Of a stretch of DNA of 22,790 bases, positions 6,369 through 14,030 are shown one piece after another. This stretch comes from Alphaproteobacteria bacterium. Its GTDB lineage: Bacteria; Pseudomonadota; Alphaproteobacteria; RS24. The stretch's first letter is position 1; each line of letters starts with the position of its first letter. The translations under genes and the position numbers were made by a program. The notes beneath the pieces were generated by a model. That model was not told where the DNA came from, did not search any database, and saw only the letters and a program-made list of their open reading frames with translations. The stretch spans positions 1 through 22,790 of the forward strand of contig JAKMCZ010000112.1 in assembly GCA_022428185.1 (NCBI GenBank), written 5' to 3'.

Positions 6369-8495
6369 ATGTTTGATATTACTCGTGAAGAGATTGAATG
6401 GGGGGGTCGTACATTGACCCTCGAAACAGGCCGCATTGCCCGTCAGGCTGACGGCGCGGTTCTCGCCACTTATGGCGAAACCAGCGTGCTGGCAACCGTT
6501 GTCGGTGACCGCGCGCCAAAACCGGGGTTGGATTTTTTTCCACTGACCGTGAATTACCAAGAAAAAGCCTATGCAGCCGGTAAAGTGCCGGGCGGCTATT
6601 TCAAGCGCGAAGGGCGCCCGAGCGAGAAAGAGACACTTATCTGTCGCTTGATTGACCGACCCATTCGCCCGTTATTTGTCAAAGGTTTCAAAAACGAGAC
6701 GCAAGTGATTGCGACCGTGATGAGCCATGACCTTGAAAATGATGCTGATATTGTCGCCATGGTGGCGGTGTCGGCGGCGTTGACCATTTCCGGTCTGCCG
6801 TTTCAAGGCCCGATTGGTGCGGCGCGTGTCGGCTTTATTGACGGCGAATATGTGCTCAACCCAACGCTTGACCAAATGGAGGATACCAGCCTCGATTTGG
6901 TGGTGGCCGGAACCGATGATGCGGTTTTGATGGTCGAGTCGGAAGCCGATGAATTGTCGGAAGAAGTGATGCTGGGCGCGGTGATGTTCGGTCATCGTGA
7001 GTTTCAACCGATTATTGAGGCGTGTATCCGCATGGGCGAAAAAGCGGCGAAAGAGCCGCGCAATGTGCCCGAAAGCGATGATAGCGAGCTGAAAGCCGGT
7101 GTTGCCAAAATTGCCCAAGACGGGCTGGTGGCCGCTTATGGCGAAGCCGATAAACAAACCCGCCAAACCGCGATTGCGGCTCTGCGCGACCAAGTTAATT
7201 CAGACCTGGTGGCTGAAGATGCCAGCCCTGACGAGCGCAATGCGGTTGGCGGTGCGTTTAAATCACTGGAAAGCGATATTGTGCGTGGCGGTATTTTGGA
7301 TACTGAAAAACGTATTGACGGTCGCGGTCTGGCCGATGTGCGCCCGATTGTGTCGGAAGCCGGTGTGCTGCCGCGCACGCATGGCTCGGCCCTGTTCACC
7401 CGAGGCGAAACGCAAGCTTTGGTGGTGGCAACTTTGGGCACGGGCGATGACGAGCAATTTGTCGATGCGCTGGAAGGCACATATCGCGAAAACTTTATGC
7501 TGCATTATAACTTCCCGCCCTATTCGGTCGGTGAAACCGGCCGTGTCGGTTTCACCGGTCGCCGCGAAATCGGTCACGGCAAGCTCGCTTGGCGGGCGTT
7601 GAAAGCCATGTTGCCGACCAAGGATGAGTTTCCTTACACGCTGCGTTTGGTATCGGAAGTTACTGAGAGTAACGGCTCATCATCAATGGCGACCGTGTGC
7701 GGCTCGTCACTGGCGATGATGGATGCCGGTGTGCCGTTGAAAAAACCGGTCGCCGGTATTGCCATGGGTCTGATTAAAGAGGGCGATCGTTTCGCCGTTC
7801 TGTCCGATATTTTGGGCGATGAAGACCATTTGGGTGATATGGACTTTAAAGTGGCGGGCACTGAAGACGGTATTACCTCGCTGCAAATGGACATTGAAAT
7901 CACCGGCATTACCGAGGAAATCATGCAAGTCGCGCTTGACCAAGCGAAAGGCGGACGGGTGCATATTCTTGGCGAAATGTCTAAAGCACTGACCGAAGCG
8001 CGTGACGAAATGGGCGAATATGCGCCCAAAATCGAAACCATTCAGGTGCCGCAGGATAAAATCCGAGAAGTTATCGGCACCGGTGGCAAGGTTGTGCGCG
8101 AGATTGTTGAAACCTCAGGCGCCAAGATTGATATTGGTGATGACGGGCTGATTAAAGTCGCCTCGTCTGATGCAGCGGCGATTAAATCGGCGCTCGACCA
8201 GATTAACTCCATCGTGGCAGAGCCGGAAGTCGGCGTGATTTATGAAGGCACGGTCGTGAAGACGATGGATTTTGGCGCATTCGTCAACTTCTTCGGTAAG
8301 CGCGACGGGCTGGTGCATATTTCACAACTGGCTGACCATCGGGTTGAAAACACCACCGATATCGTCAAAGAAGGCGACACGGTAAAGGTTAAGCTGGTCG
8401 GCTTTGACGATCGTGGCAAGGTGCGCTTGTCGATGAAAACCGTCGACCAAGAAACCGGCGAAGACCTTGAAGGCAAAACCGCCGACGCTGAGTAA
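6369..8495 (+). CDS. pnp: Polyribonucleotide nucleotidyltransferase (PNPase)
   Basis: PNPase is the trimeric phosphorolytic 3'-5' exoribonuclease of the RNA degradosome. The 708-residue protein has the complete domain order. The first RNase PH domain is about residues 10-145 (KREGRPSEKETLICRLIDRP). An alpha-helical linker follows, and then the second RNase PH domain at about 310-545. The catalytic pair falls at Asp486 and Asp492 in the segment GDEDHLGDMDFKVAG, the same numbers as in the E. coli enzyme. A KH domain with GTGG at 570-573 and an S1 domain at about 622-690 (EGTVVKTMDFGAFVNFFGKRD) complete it. ATG 6369 is preceded by GAAGG at 6356-6360. It lies 224 bases after rpsO and is followed by a strong terminator. 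Confidence 0.98.
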   Translation: MFDITREEIEWGGRTLTLETGRIARQADGAVLATYGETSVLATVVGDRAPKPGLDFFPLTVNYQEKAYAAGKVPGGYFKREGRPSEKETLICRLIDRPIRPLFVKGFKNETQVIATVMSHDLENDADIVAMVAVSAALTISGLPFQGPIGAARVGFIDGEYVLNPTLDQMEDTSLDLVVAGTDDAVLMVESEADELSEEVMLGAVMFGHREFQPIIEACIRMGEKAAKEPRNVPESDDSELKAGVAKIAQDGLVAAYGEADKQTRQTAIAALRDQVNSDLVAEDASPDERNAVGGAFKSLESDIVRGGILDTEKRIDGRGLADVRPIVSEAGVLPRTHGSALFTRGETQALVVATLGTGDDEQFVDALEGTYRENFMLHYNFPPYSVGETGRVGFTGRREIGHGKLAWRALKAMLPTKDEFPYTLRLVSEVTESNGSSSMATVCGSSLAMMDAGVPLKKPVAGIAMGLIKEGDRFAVLSDILGDEDHLGDMDFKVAGTEDGITSLQMDIEITGITEEIMQVALDQAKGGRVHILGEMSKALTEARDEMGEYAPKIETIQVPQDKIREVIGTGGKVVREIVETSGAKIDIGDDGLIKVASSDAAAIKSALDQINSIVAEPEVGVIYEGTVVKTMDFGAFVNFFGKRDGLVHISQLADHRVENTTDIVKEGDTVKVKLVGFDDRGKVRLSMKTVDQETGEDLEGKTADAE

Positions 8496-8522
8496 TTACG
8501 CAGCCGAAACAGATATGAAAAG

Positions 8523-8548
8523 GGCGGGATTTAATCCCGCCTTTTTTT
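8523..8548 (+). terminator. Intrinsic terminator after pnp
   Basis: GGCGGGAT/ATCCCGCC (8523-8530 and 8534-8541) is a perfect 8-bp GC-rich stem with a three-base loop, followed by seven T residues. It lies 27 bases after the pnp stop. The convergent fabB stops at 8596 on the other strand. Read from that side the stem is followed by CCTTTT, so weak bidirectional use is possible. Confidence 0.93.
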
Positions 8549-8595
8549 GTGTGTTGCGCGGTCTAAATCAAACCTGCCGCATAAGCCCTGCCGCG

Positions 8596-9807
8596 TCAGA
8601 CGCGGCGCATAACCAAAGTTGCATTGGTGCCGCCAAAGCCAAATGAGTTCGACACGACGGTGTTAAGCTTGGCACCATCGCGGGTCTCTTGCGCAATCGG
8701 CATATCGGCAAAGTCCGGGTCAAGCTCTTCAATATGGGCTGAGCCGGCAATGAAATCGTCCTGCATCATCAGCAAAGCATAAATTGCCTCTTGCACGCCG
8801 GCGGCGCCGAGCGAATGACCCGACAGCGATTTGGTGGCTGAAAAAGCCGGACAATCAGCGCCGAACACTTCGCGCAAAGCCTCGATTTCCTTAATGTCAC
8901 CGACCGGCGTTGAGGTGGCATGCGGGTTGATGTAGTCAATCGGCGCGTCGAGATCTTTCATCGCCATTTGCATGCAGCGCACCGCGCCTTCACCGCTCGG
9001 CTGCACCATATCGTGACCGTCTGAGGTGGCGCCATAGCCGACAATTTCGCCATAGATTTTGGCGCCGCGTTTTTGCGCGCGCTGCATTTCTTCCAGCACT
9101 AAAACACCGGCTCCGCCGGCAATCACAAAACCGTCGCGGTTTTTGTCATAAGCGCGGCTGGCGGTTTGCGGCGTGTCATTATAATTGGCACTCATCGCGC
9201 CCATAGCATCAAACAAAACTGACAAAGCCCAGTCCAGTTCTTCGCCGCCACCGGCAAACATCACATCTTGCTTGCCCCATTGAATCATCTCGGCCGCATT
9301 GCCGATGCAATGCGAGGAGGTGGCGCAGGCTGATGAGATGGAATAATTAATCCCCTTAATGCCGAAAGGTGTCGCCAAAGTGGCCGAATTGGTTGAGCTC
9401 ATGGCTTTCGGCACGGCAAACGGGCCGACCCGTTTGGGGCTGGCATTGCGCGCCGTATCGGCTGCCGCAATCAGCGCTTTGGTCGATGGCCCGCCCGAAC
9501 CCATAATCAGACCGGTCATCGGGTTTTGCACCGTGTCTTGGTCCAGTCCGGCATCGGCAATGGCTTGTTCCATCGCGACATAATTCCATGCCGCGCCGTC
9601 GCCCATAAAGCGGCGCACACGCTTATCAACGGCTTCTTCAATGTTCAAATCGGGTTGGCCCGCCACTTGGCTGCGAAAGCCCAATTCGGCAAATTCCGCC
9701 ATCGCAGAGATGCCCGATTTGCCTTCCGCCAAAGCGCTAGAGACTTGTTGAACATTATTGCCGAGACTCGACACTATGCCCATTCCGGTAATCGCGACAC
9801 GTCGCAT
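8596..9807 (-). CDS. fabB: 3-oxoacyl-ACP synthase I (FabB, KAS I)
   Basis: FabB condenses malonyl-ACP with acyl-ACP and is needed to elongate the cis-3-decenoyl-ACP made by FabA, giving unsaturated fatty acids. The 403-residue protein begins MRRVAITGMGIVSSLG. Its catalytic cysteine is Cys161 in SISSACATSSHC, with His296 (NPHATSTPVGD), Lys326 and His331 (ATKSLSGHSLGAAG), matching the Cys-His-Lys-His set of KAS I enzymes. The C-terminal NSFGFGGTNATLV motif is intact. Pairing with fabA identifies it as FabB rather than FabF. It starts 14 bases after the fabA stop, with AGGAGA upstream. No fabI follows, unlike the fabA-fabB-fabI order seen in some alphaproteobacteria; the gene faces the pnp terminator. 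Confidence 0.95.
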   Translation of the reverse strand: MRRVAITGMGIVSSLGNNVQQVSSALAEGKSGISAMAEFAELGFRSQVAGQPDLNIEEAVDKRVRRFMGDGAAWNYVAMEQAIADAGLDQDTVQNPMTGLIMGSGGPSTKALIAAADTARNASPKRVGPFAVPKAMSSTNSATLATPFGIKGINYSISSACATSSHCIGNAAEMIQWGKQDVMFAGGGEELDWALSVLFDAMGAMSANYNDTPQTASRAYDKNRDGFVIAGGAGVLVLEEMQRAQKRGAKIYGEIVGYGATSDGHDMVQPSGEGAVRCMQMAMKDLDAPIDYINPHATSTPVGDIKEIEALREVFGADCPAFSATKSLSGHSLGAAGVQEAIYALLMMQDDFIAGSAHIEELDPDFADMPIAQETRDGAKLNTVVSNSFGFGGTNATLVMRRV

Positions 9808-9821
9808 GGTGTTCTCCTAAA

Positions 9822-10331
9822 TTACATTTGTTCGGGGTGAAACAAGCCGACCCGAAGCCCTTCGGCTTCATAAATCAATTTATCGTCGGCATAAAGGCGT
9901 GCATCGCCTATGCCCATGACCAGTTTGCCCGCCAATACGCGCTTCATGTCAATTTCATAGCGCACTAGCTTAATGTCAGGCATGACCTGACCGGTAAATT
10001 TAATGCTGCCGCCCAGTGCGCGCCCGCGCCCGGGATGCCCAAGCCAGCCCAAATAAAAGCCGATTAGCTGCCACATGGCATCGAGGCCGAGACAGCCCGG
10101 CATCACCGGATCGGTTTTGAAATGGCAATCGAAAAACCACAAACCCGGATGGATATCCAGTTCGGCTTCCATATGGCCTTTGTCAAATGCACCGCCAGTG
10201 TCAAAAATCTTGGTGATGCGGTCAAACATCAGCATGGGCGGGGCGGGCAGGCGGGCATTGCCGTCGCCAAAAACCTCACCATTGCCGCAAGCGATTAACT
10301 CGTCATATGCATAAGCATTTTGCTGTGACAT
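9822..10331 (-). CDS. fabA: 3-hydroxydecanoyl-ACP dehydratase/isomerase FabA
   Basis: FabA dehydrates 3-hydroxydecanoyl-ACP and isomerises the trans-2 product to cis-3-decenoyl-ACP, the branch point of anaerobic unsaturated fatty acid synthesis. The 169-residue protein has His70 in DCHFKTDPVMPGCLGLDAMW and Asp84 in the same segment, the catalytic pair at the numbers used for the E. coli enzyme. LPAPPMLMFDRI near the N-terminus and the GSIKFTGQVMPD hairpin are typical. The purine-rich stretch AAGGGGG precedes the ATG. It is first in a two-gene unit with fabB and divergent from irr, a neighbourhood I recall from other alphaproteobacteria. The 182-base divergent region carries a clear irr promoter; no strong fabA promoter stood out. 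Confidence 0.97.
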   Translation of the reverse strand: MSQQNAYAYDELIACGNGEVFGDGNARLPAPPMLMFDRITKIFDTGGAFDKGHMEAELDIHPGLWFFDCHFKTDPVMPGCLGLDAMWQLIGFYLGWLGHPGRGRALGGSIKFTGQVMPDIKLVRYEIDMKRVLAGKLVMGIGDARLYADDKLIYEAEGLRVGLFHPEQM

Positions 10332-10460
10332 AAAGCCCCCTTAAGCCGTCTTTGTGTTTGGCCGAAAGCTAGCACGGTTTGGTGGTGCATGCCATAAACC
10401 CTTTGCGCTCAATTCTGGCCGATTTGGCGATTGCCTAAAAGGCTGCGCGCGCGCCTCAAC

Positions 10461-10487
10461 TTGACAGGCTTTGCGCGCCGTTATATT
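10461..10487 (+). promoter_or_regulatory. Predicted irr promoter
   Basis: TTGACA (10461-10466) matches the -35 consensus and TATATT (10482-10487) matches the -10 consensus at five of six positions. The 15-base spacer is short. A start near 10494 would give a leader of about 20 bases carrying the AAGGAA ribosome-binding site. This is the best-looking promoter in the fabA-irr divergent region. Confidence 0.6.
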
Positions 10488-10489
10488 TC

Positions 10490-10504
10490 TTGGAATGATT
10501 TTAA
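10490..10504 (+). promoter_or_regulatory. Degenerate Irr-box-like palindrome over the predicted irr start site
   Basis: TTGGAATGATTTTAA matches the perfect palindrome upstream of katG at 12 of 15 positions, with one mismatch in each 7-base arm and one at the centre. It lies just downstream of the predicted irr -10 box and touches the ribosome-binding site. Such a position would suit negative autoregulation. The similarity is visible; binding is inferred. Confidence 0.45.
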
Positions 10505-10513
10505 GGAACGGTG

Positions 10514-10966
10514 ATGACAGCGATTTTTGAGCAGGAAACATCTATTACGGCCAAAAATGTGGCGGAAGATTTGTCCAAAAAGCTGGCGGGGGCGGGCTTG
10601 CGCGTGACCGCGCCGCGCCTTGCTTTGGCGCAATTGCTGTTTGGCAAGGGTAACCGCCATGTGTCGGCTGAAGCGCTTTACGAAGAAGCACGCGGCGCTG
10701 GCCTCACCGTGTCCCAGGCAACGGTCTATAATACGCTCAATCAGTTTGAAGCGGTCGGCCTGTTGCGCCAAGTGCAAGTTGACCAAGCGCGCAGCTATTT
10801 CGATACCAATATCGACACGCATCACCATTTTTATGTTGAAGCCGAAGCCCGTCTTATCGATATCGCCGCCAATGCGGTCGATGTCAGCAAATTACCAAAT
10901 AGCCCGGACGGCTATGATATTGAGCGCGTTGAAGTGATTATCCGGCTGGATAAATCGGACGCGTAA
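10514..10966 (+). CDS. irr: Fur-family iron/heme-responsive regulator Irr
   Basis: Irr is the alphaproteobacterial Fur-superfamily regulator that senses heme status rather than ferrous iron and binds iron control elements. The 150-residue protein has a winged-helix N-terminus (LRVTAPRLALAQLLFGKGNRHVSAEALYEEA in overlapping parts), the recognition helix VSQATVYNTLNQFEAVGLLR and the Irr-typical SYFDTNIDTHHHFYVE segment, with His103-105. It contains no cysteine at all, so it lacks both the structural zinc pairs of Fur and the Cys-Pro heme motif of the Bradyrhizobium form. ATG 10514 is preferred over GTG 10511 because AAGGAA at 10503-10508 is better spaced. It is divergent from fabA and lies 241 bases before katG on the same strand. 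A PerR label is possible in automatic annotation, but the motifs favour Irr. Confidence 0.9.
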   Translation: MTAIFEQETSITAKNVAEDLSKKLAGAGLRVTAPRLALAQLLFGKGNRHVSAEALYEEARGAGLTVSQATVYNTLNQFEAVGLLRQVQVDQARSYFDTNIDTHHHFYVEAEARLIDIAANAVDVSKLPNSPDGYDIERVEVIIRLDKSDA

Positions 10967-11042
10967 GCGCCGATAAGCAAGTAAAACCGATAAGCCGCAT
11001 GGCTGAGACAATTTGCCTCCGCATTTCTTCCCCATATTTTCC

Positions 11043-11057
11043 TTAGAATCATTCTAA
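11043..11057 (+). promoter_or_regulatory. Perfect 7-1-7 palindrome resembling an Irr iron control element
   Basis: TTAGAATCATTCTAA is a perfect inverted repeat with a single central base. It fits the iron control element (TTAGAA, three bases, TTCTAA) and also the 7-1-7 shape of PerR/Fur-superfamily boxes. It ends five bases before the predicted katG -35 box, with irr itself just upstream. Its centre would lie at about -47 relative to the predicted start, a position from which a regulator could either block or help polymerase. Confidence 0.75.
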
Positions 11058-11062
11058 ATCGT

Positions 11063-11090
11063 TTGACACGCTGGGTTCGGCTTTTATAGT
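11063..11090 (+). promoter_or_regulatory. Predicted katG promoter
   Basis: TTGACA (11063-11068), a 16-base spacer and TATAGT (11085-11090) match the vegetative promoter consensus at eleven of twelve positions. A start near 11097 gives katG a leader of about 110 bases. The adjacent Irr-box-like palindrome suggests iron or peroxide control. Confidence 0.75.
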
Positions 11091-11110
11091 CATAGCCCTA
11101 GCGTGAAAAA

Positions 11111-11173
11111 GGCAGTCGTCCTGCCGCAGATGCGTTTATACCTTCACCGGCGCGTGGTTTTTAACAGCGCGCC
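11111..11173 (+). other. Two hairpins in the katG 5' leader
   Basis: GGCAG/CTGCC (11111-11115 and 11121-11125) forms a small stem. A larger stem spans 11149-11173: GGCGCG pairs with CGCGCC, continuing inward through a U-G pair and one G-A mismatch to a three-base loop. The larger stem ends about 20 bases before the ribosome-binding site. There is no T tract, so it is not a terminator. It may protect the message or affect translation. Confidence 0.45.
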
Positions 11174-11207
11174 ATGACCGAGCAAATAATTAAAGGGGGA
11201 ACAGCAA

Positions 11208-13340
11208 ATGGATGTTTCAAAATGCCCCGTTATGCATGGTGCGCTAACCCGCAACCAAGAGACGGGAACCTCAAACCAAGACTGGTGGCCGAACCAACTC
11301 AATCTGAGTATTTTGCGCCAGCACGACAAGAAATCAGACCCGATGGGCGCTGATTTCGATTACCGCGAAGAATTTAACAAAATCGACTATGCGGCGCTGA
11401 AGCAAGATTTGACGGCTTTGATGACCGACAGCCAAGAATGGTGGCCGGCCGATTATGGGCATTATGGTCCGTTTTTCATTCGCATGACCTGGCACGCCGC
11501 TGGCACTTACCGGACCGGTGATGGCCGTGGCGGTGCAGGCACGGGCGCGCAGCGTTTTGCGCCGCTCAATAGCTGGCCGGATAATGGCAATCTTGATAAA
11601 GCACGGCGCTTGCTTTGGCCGATCAAACAAAAATACGGCAATGCGATTAGCTGGGCCGATTTGTTTGTGTTGACCGGCAATGTCGCGATTGAAAGCATGG
11701 GCGGCAAAACGTTTGGTTTTGGCGGTGGTCGTCCCGATATGTGGCACGCCGAAGAAGATATTTACTGGGGTGCGGAAGACGAATGGCTGGGCGATAACCG
11801 CTATGCCGAAACCCGTCAATCGCTGGAAAACCCACTGGCTGCCGTGCAAATGGGATTGATTTACGTCAACCCGCAAGGCCCCAATGGCAATCCTGACCCG
11901 CTTTTAAGTGCGCAAGATGTGCGCGAAACCTTCGCCCGCATGGCGATGAATGATGAAGAAACCGTCGCTCTGGTCGCCGGTGGTCATACATTCGGCAAAA
12001 TGCACGGCGCGGGCGATGATGCGCTGGTCGGCACTGAGCCGGAAGGCGCGCCGATTGAAGCGCAAGGCTTTGGTTGGCTGTCGACCCATAAATCGGGCAA
12101 GGGCGTAGATACCATCACATCGGGTCTTGAAGGTCCGTGGACGTCCAATCCAATTCAGTGGGACAATGGTTATTTCGACATGTTGTTCAAATATGATTGG
12201 GAGCTGACCAAATCACCGGCCGGTGCCAATATTTGGCATCCTGTCGATTGCGATGATGCCGATATGGCCCCTGAGGTTGACGGTTCGGGCAATAAGGTTA
12301 GCCCGACCATGAACACGGCTGATATTGCGATGATTAAAGACCCTGAATATCGCAAGATTTCAGAGAAGTTCCATGCCGATATTGACGCGTTTGCCGACGC
12401 GTTTGCGCGCGCATGGTTCAAATTGCTGCACCGCGATATGGGTCCGAAAAATCGTTATCTCGGCCCCGAAGTGCCGCAGGAAGAACTGATTTGGCAAGAC
12501 CCGGTCGACGCCGGTAGCGATGCTTATGATGTTGCTGCGGTCAAAGCGGCGATTAAGGATAGCGGTTTGAGTGTCACCGAAATGGTTGAAACCGCTTGGG
12601 CCTCGGCCTCGACTTATCGCGGCTCGGACATGCGGGGCGGGGCCAATGGCGCACGTATCCGCTTGGCACCTCAGAAAAACTGGGCTGCCAATAAGCCCGA
12701 GCAATTGCAAAAAGTGCTCGCCGTTTTAGAAACCATTGCGGCTGAAAACAAAGCCAGTCTGGCTGATGTGATTGTTCTGGCCGGCGGTGTCGGTATCGAA
12801 ATGGCGTGCGGTCAAGATGTGGCCTTCCTGGCCGGTCGTGGCGATGCCAGCGATGCACAAACCGATGTTGACAGCTTTGATGTGTTGGAGCCTGCCGCAG
12901 ACGGTTTCCGCAACTTCCAACGTTCGGCCTTTGCCGTATCACCGGAAGAAATGCTGCTCGACAAAGCCCAGCTTTTGGGTCTGACGGCGGCTGAAATGAC
13001 GGTGTTGGTCGGTGGCCTCCGCGCGCTTGGCGTGTCAAGCGACGGTCATGGTGTATGGACTGATGGCGACAAGCTGACCAATGAGTGGTTTGTCAAATTG
13101 CTCGATATGAACACGGCTTGGTCGCAACAAGATGAAAACCTGTTTGAAGGCAAAGACCGCACCAGTGGCGACACGGTCGGCACGGCAACGCGGGTCGATT
13201 TGGTCTTCGGGTCAAATTCAGAACTGCGCGCCATCGCCGAGGTTTATGCACAAGACGATAATGGTGATAAATTTATCGCTGATTTCATCGCCGCATGGAC
13301 CAAAGTAATGAACGCCGATCGCTTCGATATCGCGGCTTAA
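11208..13340 (+). CDS. katG: Catalase-peroxidase KatG
   Basis: KatG is a bifunctional heme enzyme that dismutates hydrogen peroxide and has broad peroxidase activity. The 710-residue protein has the normal two-domain length. Active-site residues are visible: Arg92, Trp95 and His96 in IRMTWHAAGTYR on the distal side, and proximal His260 in GGHTFGKMHGAG. The Trp-Tyr-Met adduct is complete with Trp95, Tyr219 (GLIYVNPQGPNG) and Met245 (ARMAMNDEE). The C-terminal, heme-free domain carries the matching TAWASASTYRGSDMRGGANGA stretch in overlapping parts. AGGGGGA at 11194-11200 precedes the ATG by seven bases. There is no signal peptide, so it is cytoplasmic. It has its own promoter with an Irr-box-like palindrome and its own terminator, so it appears to be transcribed alone. 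Confidence 0.98.
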   Translation: MDVSKCPVMHGALTRNQETGTSNQDWWPNQLNLSILRQHDKKSDPMGADFDYREEFNKIDYAALKQDLTALMTDSQEWWPADYGHYGPFFIRMTWHAAGTYRTGDGRGGAGTGAQRFAPLNSWPDNGNLDKARRLLWPIKQKYGNAISWADLFVLTGNVAIESMGGKTFGFGGGRPDMWHAEEDIYWGAEDEWLGDNRYAETRQSLENPLAAVQMGLIYVNPQGPNGNPDPLLSAQDVRETFARMAMNDEETVALVAGGHTFGKMHGAGDDALVGTEPEGAPIEAQGFGWLSTHKSGKGVDTITSGLEGPWTSNPIQWDNGYFDMLFKYDWELTKSPAGANIWHPVDCDDADMAPEVDGSGNKVSPTMNTADIAMIKDPEYRKISEKFHADIDAFADAFARAWFKLLHRDMGPKNRYLGPEVPQEELIWQDPVDAGSDAYDVAAVKAAIKDSGLSVTEMVETAWASASTYRGSDMRGGANGARIRLAPQKNWAANKPEQLQKVLAVLETIAAENKASLADVIVLAGGVGIEMACGQDVAFLAGRGDASDAQTDVDSFDVLEPAADGFRNFQRSAFAVSPEEMLLDKAQLLGLTAAEMTVLVGGLRALGVSSDGHGVWTDGDKLTNEWFVKLLDMNTAWSQQDENLFEGKDRTSGDTVGTATRVDLVFGSNSELRAIAEVYAQDDNGDKFIADFIAAWTKVMNADRFDIAA

Positions 13341-13373
13341 TCAGCGCGCTTTATCATTAAGTGAAAATTTTAG

Positions 13374-13405
13374 AGAGGGAGGCGTTCGCGCTTCCCTCTT
13401 TTTTT
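13374..13405 (+). terminator. Intrinsic terminator after katG
   Basis: An 11-bp stem starts at AGAGGGA (13374) and closes on a TTCG tetraloop (13385-13388); the 3' arm ends in TTCCCTCT. Seven T residues run from 13399 to 13405. It lies between two convergent genes. From the minus strand the stem is followed by CTAAAATTTT, so it may weakly serve the opposite gene as well. Confidence 0.93.
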
Positions 13406-13426
13406 GCCATCAATTAACCGAGCAGC

Positions 13427-13966
13427 TCAATCAAGCTCTTCAAACGCGTAAACGCCCCACAGATTATCGCGTTGCAACCAGCCGCGATAGCCTTGTGTTT
13501 CAATCTCGCACCAAGCCTCAGCGCATTCTTTGAGCCGAGCAATCGCGCCTGATTGCAATAGCGCAACAACGCCGGCACCGGCGGCGGCGCCATTGCGTAA
13601 AGGCAGCGCATTGGCAGCTTGGCGGATAACCACATGGCGTCCACCGCGCAACAGCCGTGCATGCATCCAGCCTTCGCTTCCCTCATGGTCGCGCACTTGC
13701 CGCCATTGACCATATTCGGCCATCACTTCCAGCGGCAGGCCAAGGCGACGATATTGAAAAAGCATCGGATAATCTTCGCCCGGTCCACGCCGCATATTGG
13801 CGGTGTTTTCGCTCAGTGCAACAAAGCGTGGCAAAGGCAAGCCACTATCGCCAAGCACGCGATTATCACGGCTGGTTTGCGCTGCAATGGACAACGGCAA
13901 CAGACTGACAATGCTGACAAGAAGCAACAGGCCGAGGCCGACGCGGAGAATCACCAAACGATCCAT
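13427..13966 (-). CDS. Secreted bacterial SH3-like (SH3_4/DUF1058) protein
   Basis: This is a predicted periplasmic protein of 179 residues with two SH3-like domains; its biochemical role is unknown. From the ATG at 13966 the N-terminus MDRLVILRVG plus a run of leucine, valine and isoleucine to SIAA (about 29) is a good Sec signal peptide. Domain 1 (about 48-114) has TANMRRGPGEDYPMLFQYRR, LGLPLEVMAEYGQWRQVRD and EGWMHARLL, the DUF1058 pattern. Domain 2 (about 118-173) is a weaker repeat with LPLRNGAAAGAGVVALL and GYRGWLQRDNLWGVY, plus Cys148 and Cys153. An upstream in-frame ATG at 14047, overlapping the end of moeB, would add 27 non-signal residues, so I prefer 13966. It is last in the minus-strand run. 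Such domains often bind cell-wall or protein ligands. Confidence 0.85.
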   Translation of the reverse strand: MDRLVILRVGLGLLLLVSIVSLLPLSIAAQTSRDNRVLGDSGLPLPRFVALSENTANMRRGPGEDYPMLFQYRRLGLPLEVMAEYGQWRQVRDHEGSEGWMHARLLRGGRHVVIRQAANALPLRNGAAAGAGVVALLQSGAIARLKECAEAWCEIETQGYRGWLQRDNLWGVYAFEELD

Positions 13967-14030
13967 TATTGTTGATACAAATTCTGTCTGATTCCAGCAA
14001 GCCAAATAGCAGGCTTGGGACAAATCATAA

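Noticed and set aside
10445..10454. Alternating GC run in the fabA-irr gap as a special DNA structure
   Set aside because: Only ten bases long and common in sequence of this composition; no further support.
10970..10995. Two copies of CCGATAAGC after irr as a repeat element or operator
   Set aside because: Two short copies only, no palindrome, and outside the predicted promoter; one is just after the stop codon. Not distinguishable from chance.
11130..11177. 15-codon upstream open frame in the katG leader (MRLYLHRRVVFNSAP)
   Set aside because: It has no ribosome-binding site, and no regulatory codon pattern such as a run of one amino acid; a frame of this size is expected by chance.
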